A stretch of 64,000 nucleotides of DNA from Pseudoalteromonas sp. S2755. GTDB taxonomy: Bacteria; Pseudomonadota; Gammaproteobacteria; Enterobacterales; Alteromonadaceae. Both the position numbers and the translations under genes were made by a program. The notes beneath the pieces are model-generated. The model saw only the letters and a list, made by a program, of their open reading frames with translations. It had not been told where the DNA came from and did no database searches. Positions 1-8,809 of the stretch are shown here, one piece after another (the first letter of the stretch is position 1; the number at the start of each line of letters is the position of its first letter). The DNA lies in NCBI RefSeq assembly GCF_005886535.1, contig NZ_PNDS01000140.1, positions 16,228 through 80,227 on the forward strand, read 5' to 3'.

Positions 1-2
1 CG

Positions 3-1058
3 CTATTAGGTGTAGCGACAGGGCTTGGCTTGGATCAGGTCGTAACCGCAGGTGCAGTCATTTCAGGCGCATATTTTGGCGATAAGTTAAGCCCATTATC
101 TGAAACCACGAACTTAGCGCCTGCAGTTGCCGGTAGTGATTTATTTGATCATATTCAACATATGCTTTGGACCACAGTACCTAGCTTTGTAATCGCACTT
201 ATCATATTTATTGTCATGGGCTTTAATGCTGAAGTGTCAAGTGAAGCGGGGCGAATAGATGAAATTGTTTCGATACTACAAACTAATTTCAACATAAACC
301 TGTTAATGCTAGTTCCTTTGCTGGTGCTGCTTGGGCTTGCTATCAAAAAGATGCCTGCTTTTCCGGCGATTTCAATCGGCGCTGTGATGGGGGCGATATG
401 GGCAGTGCTGTTCCAAAGTGACCTAATTGCAAGCCAAATTGACGCTAGTCAAGGGGAGTTAGTGGGTTATGTGAAATTGGTGTGGGCGACTTTCTTTGAT
501 GGTTTTACGTTACAAACAGGCGATGCAAAAATGGACGACCTGTTAAGTGGTGGTGGCATGTCATCAATGCTTACGACAACTTGGCTGGTGATGACGGCAT
601 TGATGTTTGGTGCCATTATGGAAAAAACTGGCTTACTTGATGTCTTTGTACGCAGTATTCTTAAAATTGCAAAAAGCACGGGTTCACTGATTGCCTCGAC
701 TATTGCAACTTGTATTGGTACAAATTTAGTGGCAGCGGATCAGTACATCGCGATTGTTGTCCCTGGTCGTATGTTCAAAGAAGAATACAAAAAGCGCGGT
801 TTGAAGAGTGTAAACCTCTCTCGTACGCTGGAAGATGGTGGCACAATCACCAGTCCACTGATCCCTTGGAACACGTGTGGTGCATATATGCAAAGTGTGC
901 TACTGATCAATCCGTTTGATTATGCCATGTACGCGTTCTTTAACTTGATCAATCCTGTGCTGGCTGTTATATACGCGTATCTCGGTATCAAAATCCTTAA
1001 GATTACGCCACCAACGGTAAACGCGGAAGAACCAAATGAGAAAGTAGGCCGAGCGTAA
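3..1058 (+). CDS. nhaC: NhaC-family Na+/H+ antiporter, 3' part (5' end outside window)
   Basis: The frame is open from base 3 without a start context, so the gene begins upstream of the window; about 351 codons are visible, against roughly 450-500 residues for complete family members. It is predicted to be an inner-membrane antiporter exporting Na+ in exchange for H+. Family-typical blocks are visible: GAYFGDKLSPLSETTNLA close to the window start, VAADQYIAIVVPGRMF in the middle and TSPLIPWNTCGAYM near the end, separated by long hydrophobic segments. The C-terminal tail is short and charged (EEPNEKVGRA). A hairpin with a T-run lies at 1159-1180 before pepN. Family assignment is strong; ion specificity cannot be read from sequence. 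Confidence 0.88.
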   Translation, partial: LLGVATGLGLDQVVTAGAVISGAYFGDKLSPLSETTNLAPAVAGSDLFDHIQHMLWTTVPSFVIALIIFIVMGFNAEVSSEAGRIDEIVSILQTNFNINLLMLVPLLVLLGLAIKKMPAFPAISIGAVMGAIWAVLFQSDLIASQIDASQGELVGYVKLVWATFFDGFTLQTGDAKMDDLLSGGGMSSMLTTTWLVMTALMFGAIMEKTGLLDVFVRSILKIAKSTGSLIASTIATCIGTNLVAADQYIAIVVPGRMFKEEYKKRGLKSVNLSRTLEDGGTITSPLIPWNTCGAYMQSVLLINPFDYAMYAFFNLINPVLAVIYAYLGIKILKITPPTVNAEEPNEKVGRA

Positions 1059-1158
1059 AGTAGCGCATTTGCAATCTTGCTCAGGCCTTTTCCAACAGGT
1101 CAAATAGAAATAAAACGCCTATCCTTAGAATTGGCGATATCAAACTTGTTTTATCACT

Positions 1159-1180
1159 CGCCCCTTTTTGGGGCGTTTTT
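1159..1180 (+). terminator. Hairpin with T-tract between nhaC and pepN
   Basis: A 6-bp stem (CGCCCC / GGGGCG) with a TTTTT loop is followed at once by TTTTT. It has the form of an intrinsic terminator for nhaC, but it ends only 14 bases before the pepN start codon, so pepN transcripts started upstream must read through it. Confidence 0.7.
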
Positions 1181-1193
1181 GTAAGGACTATAT

Positions 1194-3779
1194 ATGACTC
1201 AAAAACCACAAGCTAAATTTCTTAAAGATTACCTTGCACCAAGCCATACCGTTGATGCGCTTTGTTTGACCTTTGAGTTAAGCCCAAGAAATACCATTGT
1301 GACTGCAGTAAGTCAGTTTGTCGCGGTAGGCGATGCGACACAATTAATATTGGATGGTGTCGACTTAGAATTGGTGTCTTGTCAGGTAAATGGTGAAGAG
1401 TGGCAAAGCCTTGAAAAATCCGATTCTGAGCTGATCCTTTCTAACTTGCCAGAGGCTTTTGAGCTCAAAATTGTCACTAAGATTTCACCGCAAACGAATA
1501 CGTCGCTTGAAGGCTTATACCTCTCTGATGGCGCATACTGCACGCAATGTGAAGCAGAAGGTTTTAGAAAAATCACCTACTTCATGGATAGACCGGATGT
1601 ATTGACGACTTACACGGTGACTATCATTGGTGAATCAAAGTATCGTTACTTACTCTCAAATGGTAATAAAGTCGAAGAAGGGAGCCTAAGTGATGGTAGA
1701 CATTTTGCAAAATGGCACGATCCACATAAAAAACCAAGCTACTTGTTTGCCTTGGTTGCCGGCGATTTTGATGTATTAGAAGACAACTACATCACTAAAT
1801 CGGGTAGAGAAGTGAAGTTGGCGCTATTTGTCGATAAAGGCAATTTACATAAAGCTCCCCACGCTATGACGTCACTAAAAAAAGCCATGGAATGGGATGA
1901 GACAAGGTTCGATTTGGAATACGATCTCGATATATACATGATTGTCGCAGTTGATTTTTTCAATATGGGGGCAATGGAAAACAAGGGCCTAAATGTTTTT
2001 AACAGTGCCTGTGTGTTGGCAAGCCAAGAGACTGCGACAGACCGAGACTTTCACACTATTGAATCGATAGTTGGACATGAATACTTCCATAACTGGACTG
2101 GGAACCGGGTTACTTGTCGTGATTGGTTCCAGCTTAGTCTAAAAGAAGGCCTGACCGTATTCAGAGATCAGGAGTTTAGCAGCGATCTAGGTTCCCGAGG
2201 CCTAAACCGCATCGACGCAGTAATGGCGATGCGTACGCATCAGTTTGCAGAGGATGCGGGGCCAATGGCGCACCCAATAAGGCCACAGCAAGTTATTGAA
2301 ATGAATAACTTCTATACTGTGACTGTTTATAACAAAGGTGCTGAAGTGATCCGTATGATGCATACCTTGCTGGGGGAAGCAAACTTCCAAAAAGGGATGA
2401 AGCTCTACTTTGAACGTCACGATGGACAAGCCGTTACGTGTGATGATTTCGTCAATGCAATGATGGATGCCTCTGGAGTTGATTTAACGCAATTTAAACT
2501 ATGGTACGAGCAATTTGGTACGCCAAGAGTAAAAGTGTCAACCGAGTATGACAAACAGACTCAAACATATGCAATTACGGTGAGCCAAAGCCATTCTGAT
2601 TGCGATCCCGTAAAAGCGCCACTACATATTCCATTTAAGCTAGAGCTTTTGGATGAGCAAGGTGAAAGTATCCCGTTGCTAACAAAGCACGGAGAAATAA
2701 AGCGAGCGTTAGATATTACTGAATTTGAACAGCGGTTTGAGTTTGAGCAAGTTGCACGTAAACCGGTTCCTGTATTACTAGAGGACTTCTCAGCACCTGT
2801 GGTTATGGAGTACAGCTACACCATTGATGAGTTACTACACATATTGCGTTTTGCGCGTAGTGATTACGCTCGTTGGGAAGCAATGCAGCAAATTTTTATG
2901 AGTGAAGTTAAACGCACGGTTACATCAGACGATTTTGAACTGGATTCAAAAGTCCTCGGTGCCTTGTCCTCATTGGTGGAAGCGTTAGATGGAGACCTTG
3001 CACTACTGGCTGAGTTATTGACTTTACCAACGTTTGATACGTTAGCCAGTCAATTTGAAATTATCCCAGTAGACAAACTCGTTTCAATTTCCGATGCATT
3101 TGAAATGCAAATTGCGCAATCACTTCAAACGATGTTTGAACACGCTTATTTCTCTTTACAAGACTCTGGCTCACTAGAAGCAAAGGATGTTGCGATCAGA
3201 GCCTTTAAAAATAAAGCGCTTTATTACTTAGCGAAAACAGACTCTGATAGTGTTGACAACGCGCTAGATAGTCAATTTTCATCAAACAATATGACCACTA
3301 AGCTGGGATCACTAAAAGCGGCTGTCGCCGCGCAGCACACAAAGATGGAAAGCTTGTTCAGTCAATTTGATAGTCAATGGCGTCACGATAGCCTAGTCAT
3401 GGACAAATGGTTTGCATTAAGTGCAAGCTTATCTAATGACGAGGTGATATCGAATATAAATACGCTTTATGGGCATCCTTGTTTTGATAAGGGCAATCCC
3501 AACCGCGTTCGTGCATTGATAGGAAGCTTTGCAAGAAGTAACCCCGCGCAATTCCATCGTACAGATGGCAAGGGCTATGCGCTATTAGGTGACTTATTAG
3601 TGGAGCTAAACAACATCAACCCACAAAATGCGTCTCGTATGATCACGCCGTTCATGTCATGGAAACGCTATGATGAAACGCGCCAACAGCTGATGCGCGT
3701 ACAGTTGAACCGCTTGGCTAACTTAGAAGGCTTAAGCGACGACTTATATGAGAAGGTAGAGAAGGCGCTAGCGCAGTAG
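1194..3779 (+). CDS. pepN: Aminopeptidase N (M1 zinc metallopeptidase)
   Basis: Cytosolic broad-specificity aminopeptidase that removes N-terminal residues from peptides in the last steps of protein turnover. The 861 residues match the length of the gammaproteobacterial PepN type (about 870). The exopeptidase motif GAMEN lies near residue 258. The zinc site HEYFH is at 295-299, with the third ligand Glu318 in LKEGLTVFRDQEF; the long helical C-terminal half is typical of the PepN subgroup. ATG 1194 is preceded by AAGGA at 1183-1187. The stop codon abuts the ATG of the DUF2835 gene, so the two are probably cotranscribed. A terminator-like hairpin lies just upstream of the ribosome binding site. 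Confidence 0.97.
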   Translation: MTQKPQAKFLKDYLAPSHTVDALCLTFELSPRNTIVTAVSQFVAVGDATQLILDGVDLELVSCQVNGEEWQSLEKSDSELILSNLPEAFELKIVTKISPQTNTSLEGLYLSDGAYCTQCEAEGFRKITYFMDRPDVLTTYTVTIIGESKYRYLLSNGNKVEEGSLSDGRHFAKWHDPHKKPSYLFALVAGDFDVLEDNYITKSGREVKLALFVDKGNLHKAPHAMTSLKKAMEWDETRFDLEYDLDIYMIVAVDFFNMGAMENKGLNVFNSACVLASQETATDRDFHTIESIVGHEYFHNWTGNRVTCRDWFQLSLKEGLTVFRDQEFSSDLGSRGLNRIDAVMAMRTHQFAEDAGPMAHPIRPQQVIEMNNFYTVTVYNKGAEVIRMMHTLLGEANFQKGMKLYFERHDGQAVTCDDFVNAMMDASGVDLTQFKLWYEQFGTPRVKVSTEYDKQTQTYAITVSQSHSDCDPVKAPLHIPFKLELLDEQGESIPLLTKHGEIKRALDITEFEQRFEFEQVARKPVPVLLEDFSAPVVMEYSYTIDELLHILRFARSDYARWEAMQQIFMSEVKRTVTSDDFELDSKVLGALSSLVEALDGDLALLAELLTLPTFDTLASQFEIIPVDKLVSISDAFEMQIAQSLQTMFEHAYFSLQDSGSLEAKDVAIRAFKNKALYYLAKTDSDSVDNALDSQFSSNNMTTKLGSLKAAVAAQHTKMESLFSQFDSQWRHDSLVMDKWFALSASLSNDEVISNINTLYGHPCFDKGNPNRVRALIGSFARSNPAQFHRTDGKGYALLGDLLVELNNINPQNASRMITPFMSWKRYDETRQQLMRVQLNRLANLEGLSDDLYEKVEKALAQ

Positions 3780-4001
3780 ATGAAAGAGTACTTCTTTTAC
3801 ATGGATTTGAGCTACGATAAGTGCCTCGGTTACTACTACGGGCACTATACTTCCGTGCAAGTGATTGAAGATGGGGGGAAGAGTATTCGCTTCCCCGCAG
3901 AGCGTATTCGCCCCTTTATTTCATCCATTGGGATCAGGGGGAGATTCCGTCTTATCTTGGATGATAGCAATAAGTTTCTATCGTTAGAAAAAGTCACTTA
4001 A
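3780..4001 (+). CDS. DUF2835 family small protein
   Basis: A 73-residue protein recognised as DUF2835 from its pattern of aromatic residues at the N-terminus, a central FPAERIRPF segment, then GIRGRFRLILDDSNKFLSLEK. The function of the family is unknown. No signal peptide or membrane segment is visible, so it is probably cytosolic. The ATG follows the pepN stop codon with no gap, which suggests translational coupling and a shared transcript. Nothing in the protein suggests an enzymatic site. The 249 bases after it carry the promoter of the next cassette. Confidence 0.8.
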   Translation: MKEYFFYMDLSYDKCLGYYYGHYTSVQVIEDGGKSIRFPAERIRPFISSIGIRGRFRLILDDSNKFLSLEKVT

Positions 4002-4045
4002 TCGAAGAAGAACTGCAAAACATATTTTATTTTTGTTAAATGAGT

Positions 4046-4075
4046 TTGTTATAAGCTTGAAATACGTGTTATAAA
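4046..4075 (+). promoter_or_regulatory. Candidate sigma-70 promoter of the DUF1302 cassette
   Basis: TTGTTA at 4046-4051 and TATAAA at 4070-4075 are separated by 18 bases. The expected start point (about 4082) falls inside the palindrome at 4081-4098. No better promoter was found in the 249-base gap before the DUF1302 gene. The rest of the gap holds an imperfect CGCC/GGCG dyad near 4112-4125 and the perfect palindrome AGAGCTTAAGCTCT at 4207-4220. Confidence 0.5.
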
Positions 4076-4080
4076 TTATC

Positions 4081-4098
4081 TGGTAGGACGTCTTACCA
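4081..4098. promoter_or_regulatory. Operator-like palindrome at the cassette promoter
   Basis: TGGTAGGACGTCTTACCA is an 18-base dyad with one mismatched pair (positions 6 and 13). It sits immediately after the predicted -10 box, where a repressor would block initiation. Its left part with the preceding ATC (ATCTGGTANGAC) resembles the FadR operator half recalled from E. coli fadBA, but the right half does not, so the regulator is unknown. Confidence 0.5.
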
Positions 4099-4250
4099 AG
4101 AGTAAAATACGCCCCTAGAGGCGAAAAAGCGTTGATTTAGTTGAGCAGTATTTGTATTTTCGCGGTTTCGCTTCTATCGTTTAGACAACAAAAAACAATA
4201 ACTCTAAGAGCTTAAGCTCTAGACATGACCCGCCAAAAGGGGGAGAAATA

Positions 4251-6350
4251 ATGATAAAAAGATCGCTCTTTGTGAAAAACAAAATCATGCTCGGTCTTAG
4301 TGCGGCAGTAATGGGAGCTGCCGCCACGTCAGTACACGCGGCCAGTTTTGAGGTTGGTGATTTCGAAATTACCTTCGACTCGACTTTTTCTTATGGTCAA
4401 AGCATTCGCGTTGAAGATCGTAACTTTGATTTCATCGGTAAAAGTAATCATCCACAGTTTAACTGGGATGGTTATAAAGCAACCACTGGCAACACCATCT
4501 ATTCTTCGTCACAGATCTGGTCACAACAGGGGGCCTATTCAAATAATGGTGATGCTGGTAACCTAAATTTTGACTCTGGAGATACTTTCTCTCAGTTGTT
4601 AAAAGGTACCCATGATTTAGCAATTACCAAAGATAACTATGGTTTGTTCACTCGTTTCATGTATTTCTATGACTTTGCGATGGAAGATGGGGATTTTGCG
4701 TATAGTAACCCTGTTTCCGGCAAAAAAGTGGATCCATGTGAAGACGACGATACCAGAAAACAAGTCTGCTCTGATTTACGTTTACTAGATGCGTTTGTTT
4801 GGGCGGATTTTGACCTGAATGATGGCAAAAACCCGCTCTCTGTTCGTTTAGGTCAACAAGTCGTTAACTGGGGTGAAAGTACGCTTATTTCCCATGGCAT
4901 TAACGTCAACCCGGTGGATATTGACCGTTTGAAAGCGCCTGGCTCTGAAGTAAAAGAAGCCTTTATCCCTGTAGGTATGCTTTGGGCATCGATTGGTTTA
5001 TCTGAAAACGTCAACCTTGAAGGTTTTTATCAGTATCAATGGCATGAAACCAGATTGCCGGCAACAGGTAGTTACTTCTCAACCAATGATTTTGCATCTG
5101 AAAATGGTTATATGCAAAATGTTCAGCTTGGTTTTACCTCAAATCCTGATATCGATTTGTATCACTTAACGGATGCGTTAAACAGCTTATATGCTGATGC
5201 AACGGCCGCATTGGTTGCTCAAGGCGTCGTGCCGACAGCAGAAGCAGTAGGTAGTGCCGCAGCGTCCATGTATATGGCTTATCCGACTAAAGTGGCGCTT
5301 AAAGGAAAAGGGAATAACGGTAAGAGCGAACCTGATGATGGTGGTCAGTACGGTTTACGCTTAGGTATTTTCTCTCCAGAGCTAAACGACACTGAATTTG
5401 GTTTATACTATATTAATTACCATAGCCGTAGACCTTTGATTTCTGGTAAAGCATCTAATTTTACACAGCAAGCGATAATGGCGGATTTAGCTTACATCGC
5501 ACAAAATCAAATTACTGCAGACAATATCACTAACCTAAATGCCTTTACTCAAGCGCAAATTACCTACCCAGAAGACATCAAACTGTATGGCTTAAGTTTT
5601 AATACTGCGATTGGTGAAACCGCATTTGCTGGTGAAGTGGCATATAGACAAGATGAACCACTGCAGATAGATGACGTTGAACTACTTTACGCGGGTATGG
5701 TTGAGCAGTTGGCTGCTGCGGGTCTGCGTGATGATTTGGCTGGTTTATCTCAGCTTAGTCAAGGTGACGATATCGCTTATGTGGGTCCTGGTGAAGTCGC
5801 GCAAGGTTATATTTTGCGAGACACTATTCAAGCACAGTTTACTGCAACACATTTGTTTGGCCCGTCGTTAGGCGCAGATAGCTGGGCAGTGGTTGGTGAA
5901 GTCGGTGCTGTTACCATCAAAGACATGCCAGAGTACGATGAGCTTCGTTTGAATGTTTCAGGTACTGGCCGAAGTGGCACGATTGAGGGGCTTTCTGGCC
6001 GAGATTACAATCTTATCCACCAAGCGGTTTCAAACGGTCCAGAGACCAACCCATTCCCATCGGCTTCTGCATGGGGCTATCGCCTTATTGCTAAGGGTGA
6101 GTATAACAACCTATTCAGTGGTGTGAATTTTTCTCCACGCGTAGTGTTCTCACATGATGTTAACGGTATCACCCCGGATCCTATGTTCTTATTCATTGAG
6201 GATCGTAAATCGCTAGGCATTAATCTTAACTTTAACTACCTAAATTCGTGGTCATTTGATTTTGGCTATAACACGTTTTGGGGTGGTGGTAAGACGAATA
6301 CCTTTGCAGACCGTGATTTCATCTCATTTAACATTAAGTATTCAATTTAA
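4251..6350 (+). CDS. DUF1302 family outer-membrane protein
   Basis: A 699-residue exported protein with a clear signal peptide (hydrophobic core LGLSAAVMGAAAT, likely cleavage after VHA near residue 30). The mature part has many alternating-polarity strands, an N-terminal FEITFDSTFSYGQSIR segment and a block SVRLGQQVVNWGES. It ends in a terminal strand finishing with aromatic/hydrophobic residues (FISFNIKYSI), as in outer-membrane beta-barrels. These features match DUF1302, whose members are usually described as barrel-like and whose substrate is not established. ATG 4251 follows GGGGGAG. The next gene, DUF1329, begins 11 bases after the stop. The cassette context suggests the outer-membrane end of a transport route; this is inference. 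Confidence 0.82.
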   Translation: MIKRSLFVKNKIMLGLSAAVMGAAATSVHAASFEVGDFEITFDSTFSYGQSIRVEDRNFDFIGKSNHPQFNWDGYKATTGNTIYSSSQIWSQQGAYSNNGDAGNLNFDSGDTFSQLLKGTHDLAITKDNYGLFTRFMYFYDFAMEDGDFAYSNPVSGKKVDPCEDDDTRKQVCSDLRLLDAFVWADFDLNDGKNPLSVRLGQQVVNWGESTLISHGINVNPVDIDRLKAPGSEVKEAFIPVGMLWASIGLSENVNLEGFYQYQWHETRLPATGSYFSTNDFASENGYMQNVQLGFTSNPDIDLYHLTDALNSLYADATAALVAQGVVPTAEAVGSAAASMYMAYPTKVALKGKGNNGKSEPDDGGQYGLRLGIFSPELNDTEFGLYYINYHSRRPLISGKASNFTQQAIMADLAYIAQNQITADNITNLNAFTQAQITYPEDIKLYGLSFNTAIGETAFAGEVAYRQDEPLQIDDVELLYAGMVEQLAAAGLRDDLAGLSQLSQGDDIAYVGPGEVAQGYILRDTIQAQFTATHLFGPSLGADSWAVVGEVGAVTIKDMPEYDELRLNVSGTGRSGTIEGLSGRDYNLIHQAVSNGPETNPFPSASAWGYRLIAKGEYNNLFSGVNFSPRVVFSHDVNGITPDPMFLFIEDRKSLGINLNFNYLNSWSFDFGYNTFWGGGKTNTFADRDFISFNIKYSI

Positions 6351-6361
6351 GGGCTTTCGAT

Positions 6362-7729
6362 ATGTTTAGAAAACCTACATTTATCGCAGCAACAATAATT
6401 ACAATGCTGTCTGCCAGCAGCGCTATGGCTAAAATGAGCGCTGACGAAGTTGCACGTTTAGGTAAAGACTTGACGCCTATCGGTGCAGAGAAAGCGGGTA
6501 ATGCTGATGGCAGTATTCCGGCTTGGAATGGTGGGATCACAGCGCCGCCAGCTGGTTATGAAGTGGGCATGCACCATCCAGATCCATTTGCTGATGACAA
6601 AGTATTGTTCACAATTGATAAATCAAATTTAGATAAATACAAGTCACTGCTAAGCCCAGGTCAGATTGCACTATTTGAAACGTACCCCGAAACGTTCAAA
6701 ATGAACATTTACCCAACTAGACGCAGCGCTTCTTATCCACAGTTTGTGTACGATGCAACAAAGAAATACGCATCTACAGCAGAGCTTATCGAAGGTGGTA
6801 ACGGCATTAAAAATACTGCTATCGGTATTCCGTTTCCGGTGCCAAAAGATGGCTTAGAAGCTATCTGGAACCATCTATTGCGTTTCCGTGGCTTGTCGAT
6901 TGCACGTTTCGGCGGTCAAGCTATGCCAACGGAGTCAGGTGCTTACAACATTATCGGTTTCGATGAGCAATTACTGGTTAAGTACTCTGCAACAGATGCA
7001 ACGCCTGAAGCGTTGCAAGAGTCAAATATCCTGTTTAAGTTTAAGCAGCAAGTGACAGAACCTGCACGTCTTGCTGGAACTGCATTGCTTGTACATGAAA
7101 CCATGGACCAAATTTTGACACCTCGTCAGGCTTGGACCTATAACGCAGGCCAGCGTCGTGTAAGACGTGCGCCAAACGTTGCATATGATGCACCAGGAAC
7201 TGCGTCAGATAGCTTACGTACAACAGATGACTTTGATATGTTTAACGGCTCTCCAAACCGTTATGATTGGAAACTTGTTGGCAAAAAAGAGATGTATATC
7301 CCTTACAACAGTTACAAACTACATAGCGACAAGTTGAAGTATGATGATATCTTGATGGCCGGTCATATCAACCCTGAACACGTACGTTACGAAAAACACC
7401 GCGTATGGGTAGTTGAAGCTAACCTGAAAGAAGGTACTCGCCATATTTACAAAAAGCGTGTGTTCTATATTGATGAAGATAGCTGGCAAATCCACGTAAC
7501 GGATATCTATGATAACCGTGACCAGATGTATCGCGTTGCGATGGCACATGGTCTTAATTACTACGAAGTGCCGACGCATTGGAGTACGTTGGATGTCTAT
7601 CATGATCTAAACTCTCGTCGCTACCTTGCGATTGGGTTAGATAACGAAGAAGACATGTATGACTTCAGTCAGTCTTTCAACGATAACGAGTTTACTCAGG
7701 GTGCGCTGCGCCGTGAGGGTCGCCGTTAA
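6362..7729 (+). CDS. DUF1329 family periplasmic protein
   Basis: A 455-residue exported protein with a signal peptide ending in SSAMA near residue 23. It has the family's characteristic N-terminal block DLTPIGAEKAGNADGSIPAW. It also contains a run of Arg and Tyr residues in the middle (GQRRVRRAPNVAYDAPG) and an RVWVVEANLKEG strand with a conserved YKKRVFYIDEDSW. As recalled, this family has a LolA/LolB-like fold that could hold a lipid-like ligand; this was not checked here. It follows the DUF1302 gene by 11 bases, the usual pairing for these families, and is followed by a strong hairpin at 7742-7767. Substrate unknown. Confidence 0.82.
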   Translation: MFRKPTFIAATIITMLSASSAMAKMSADEVARLGKDLTPIGAEKAGNADGSIPAWNGGITAPPAGYEVGMHHPDPFADDKVLFTIDKSNLDKYKSLLSPGQIALFETYPETFKMNIYPTRRSASYPQFVYDATKKYASTAELIEGGNGIKNTAIGIPFPVPKDGLEAIWNHLLRFRGLSIARFGGQAMPTESGAYNIIGFDEQLLVKYSATDATPEALQESNILFKFKQQVTEPARLAGTALLVHETMDQILTPRQAWTYNAGQRRVRRAPNVAYDAPGTASDSLRTTDDFDMFNGSPNRYDWKLVGKKEMYIPYNSYKLHSDKLKYDDILMAGHINPEHVRYEKHRVWVVEANLKEGTRHIYKKRVFYIDEDSWQIHVTDIYDNRDQMYRVAMAHGLNYYEVPTHWSTLDVYHDLNSRRYLAIGLDNEEDMYDFSQSFNDNEFTQGALRREGRR

Positions 7730-7741
7730 TCAAATATTATC

Positions 7742-7767
7742 AGGCTGAAGCAACCTCGCTTCAGCCT
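7742..7767 (+). terminator. Intercistronic hairpin inside the DUF1302 cassette
   Basis: A perfect 10-bp stem AGGCTGAAGC / GCTTCAGCCT with a 6-base loop is followed by a pyrimidine-rich tail (TCTTCCTCCTTTCCT). It could be a partial terminator or a 3' stabilising hairpin that gives the exported-protein genes more transcript than the downstream RND gene. Confidence 0.6.
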
Positions 7768-7804
7768 TCTTCCTCCTTTCCTCTCACAACTCGAGTGTTT
7801 TCTC

Positions 7805-8809
7805 ATGATGAAGAAGTTAGTAGCAGCCTCGATTTTAACTATGGCGCATGTAGCAGTAGCCGAAAGTAGTGATCAGATTTCAGCAAAATCAGCCCTGATG
7901 GTCGCTCACCCAGAACAAACGCTTTTCACAGATATTACAGATAGCGGTGATGCGTTAATTGCGGTAGGTAAACACGGCACAATAATTATTAAACAAGAAG
8001 GGCAAAACTGGACGCAGGCAGAGGTGCCAATTCAATCACTGTTGACCTCTGTGACATTCAAAGGCAAAGATATTGGTTGGGCTTGTGGCCACGACGCTAG
8101 CATAATCAAAACCACAGACGGTGGTAAAACATGGGCACTAAAACAATATCTACCAACATTGGAAAAGCCTTGTCTTGATATTGAGTTTATTGATCAACAA
8201 CACGGCTTTGCTGTGGGTGCTTATGGCATGTTTTTTGAAACCACTGATGGTGGTGAGTCTTGGACAAAACGTTTTATCAGTGAATTTGTTCATCCCGATG
8301 ATGTCGACTACTTAGCCGATTTAAAAGAGCAAGACCCCGCGGCATACGAACAAGAAACGGCGTTTATTCTTCCCCATTTTAATCGCCTGTTAATCGCCGA
8401 GGGCATGATGTACCTTGCCGGTGAAATGGGACTTGTGGCACAAAGTGATGACTTAGGAAAAACATGGCAAAAATTTGAGCCTTTTTATCGCGGTTCATTT
8501 TTTGCTGTTGATCAAACCTCAGATAACCAACTTATTGTTGCAGGCCTTAGGGGCAACGCATTTATTGGCAATGCACAGCAAGTAGTGCAACTTGATACTC
8601 AAAAAACGGCGACAATAAATAGTATTGCCCACAAAGATAATGTGACCTATATGTTTGCTAACAGCGGCGTAATATTCACGTTGAAAGCAGGTAAGCTAAC
8701 CTCAAAACAACTAAAAACCGGCCACTCTATTTTAGCAGGTGTGGTTAAAAAGAATCAGCTAGTTCTAGCGACGGAGCAGGGGATTGCTGAGGTAGAGGTG
8801 AAAAACTAA
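7805..8809 (+). CDS. YCF48-like beta-propeller, exported
   Basis: A 334-residue protein with a signal peptide (VAASILTMAHVAVA). It carries repeated blade motifs of the YCF48/BNR type: GWACGHDASIIKTTDGGKTW near residue 97, GFAVGAYGMFFETTDGGESW near 140, and a third ending in SDDLGKTW. YCF48 proteins in plants and cyanobacteria help photosystem II assembly; the bacterial relatives next to RND genes have no settled role and probably act as periplasmic scaffolds. The stop codon and the ATG of the RND gene share one base (TAATG), so the two are translationally coupled. ATG 7805 is followed by a second ATG; the true start may be either. Confidence 0.8.
   Translation: MMKKLVAASILTMAHVAVAESSDQISAKSALMVAHPEQTLFTDITDSGDALIAVGKHGTIIIKQEGQNWTQAEVPIQSLLTSVTFKGKDIGWACGHDASIIKTTDGGKTWALKQYLPTLEKPCLDIEFIDQQHGFAVGAYGMFFETTDGGESWTKRFISEFVHPDDVDYLADLKEQDPAAYEQETAFILPHFNRLLIAEGMMYLAGEMGLVAQSDDLGKTWQKFEPFYRGSFFAVDQTSDNQLIVAGLRGNAFIGNAQQVVQLDTQKTATINSIAHKDNVTYMFANSGVIFTLKAGKLTSKQLKTGHSILAGVVKKNQLVLATEQGIAEVEVKN

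Noticed and set aside
4207..4220. AGAGCTTAAGCTCT as a possible operator before the DUF1302 gene
   Set aside because: Perfect palindrome but short, and it lies well downstream of the predicted start; may be only a minor leader hairpin. Kept only as a note in the promoter entry.
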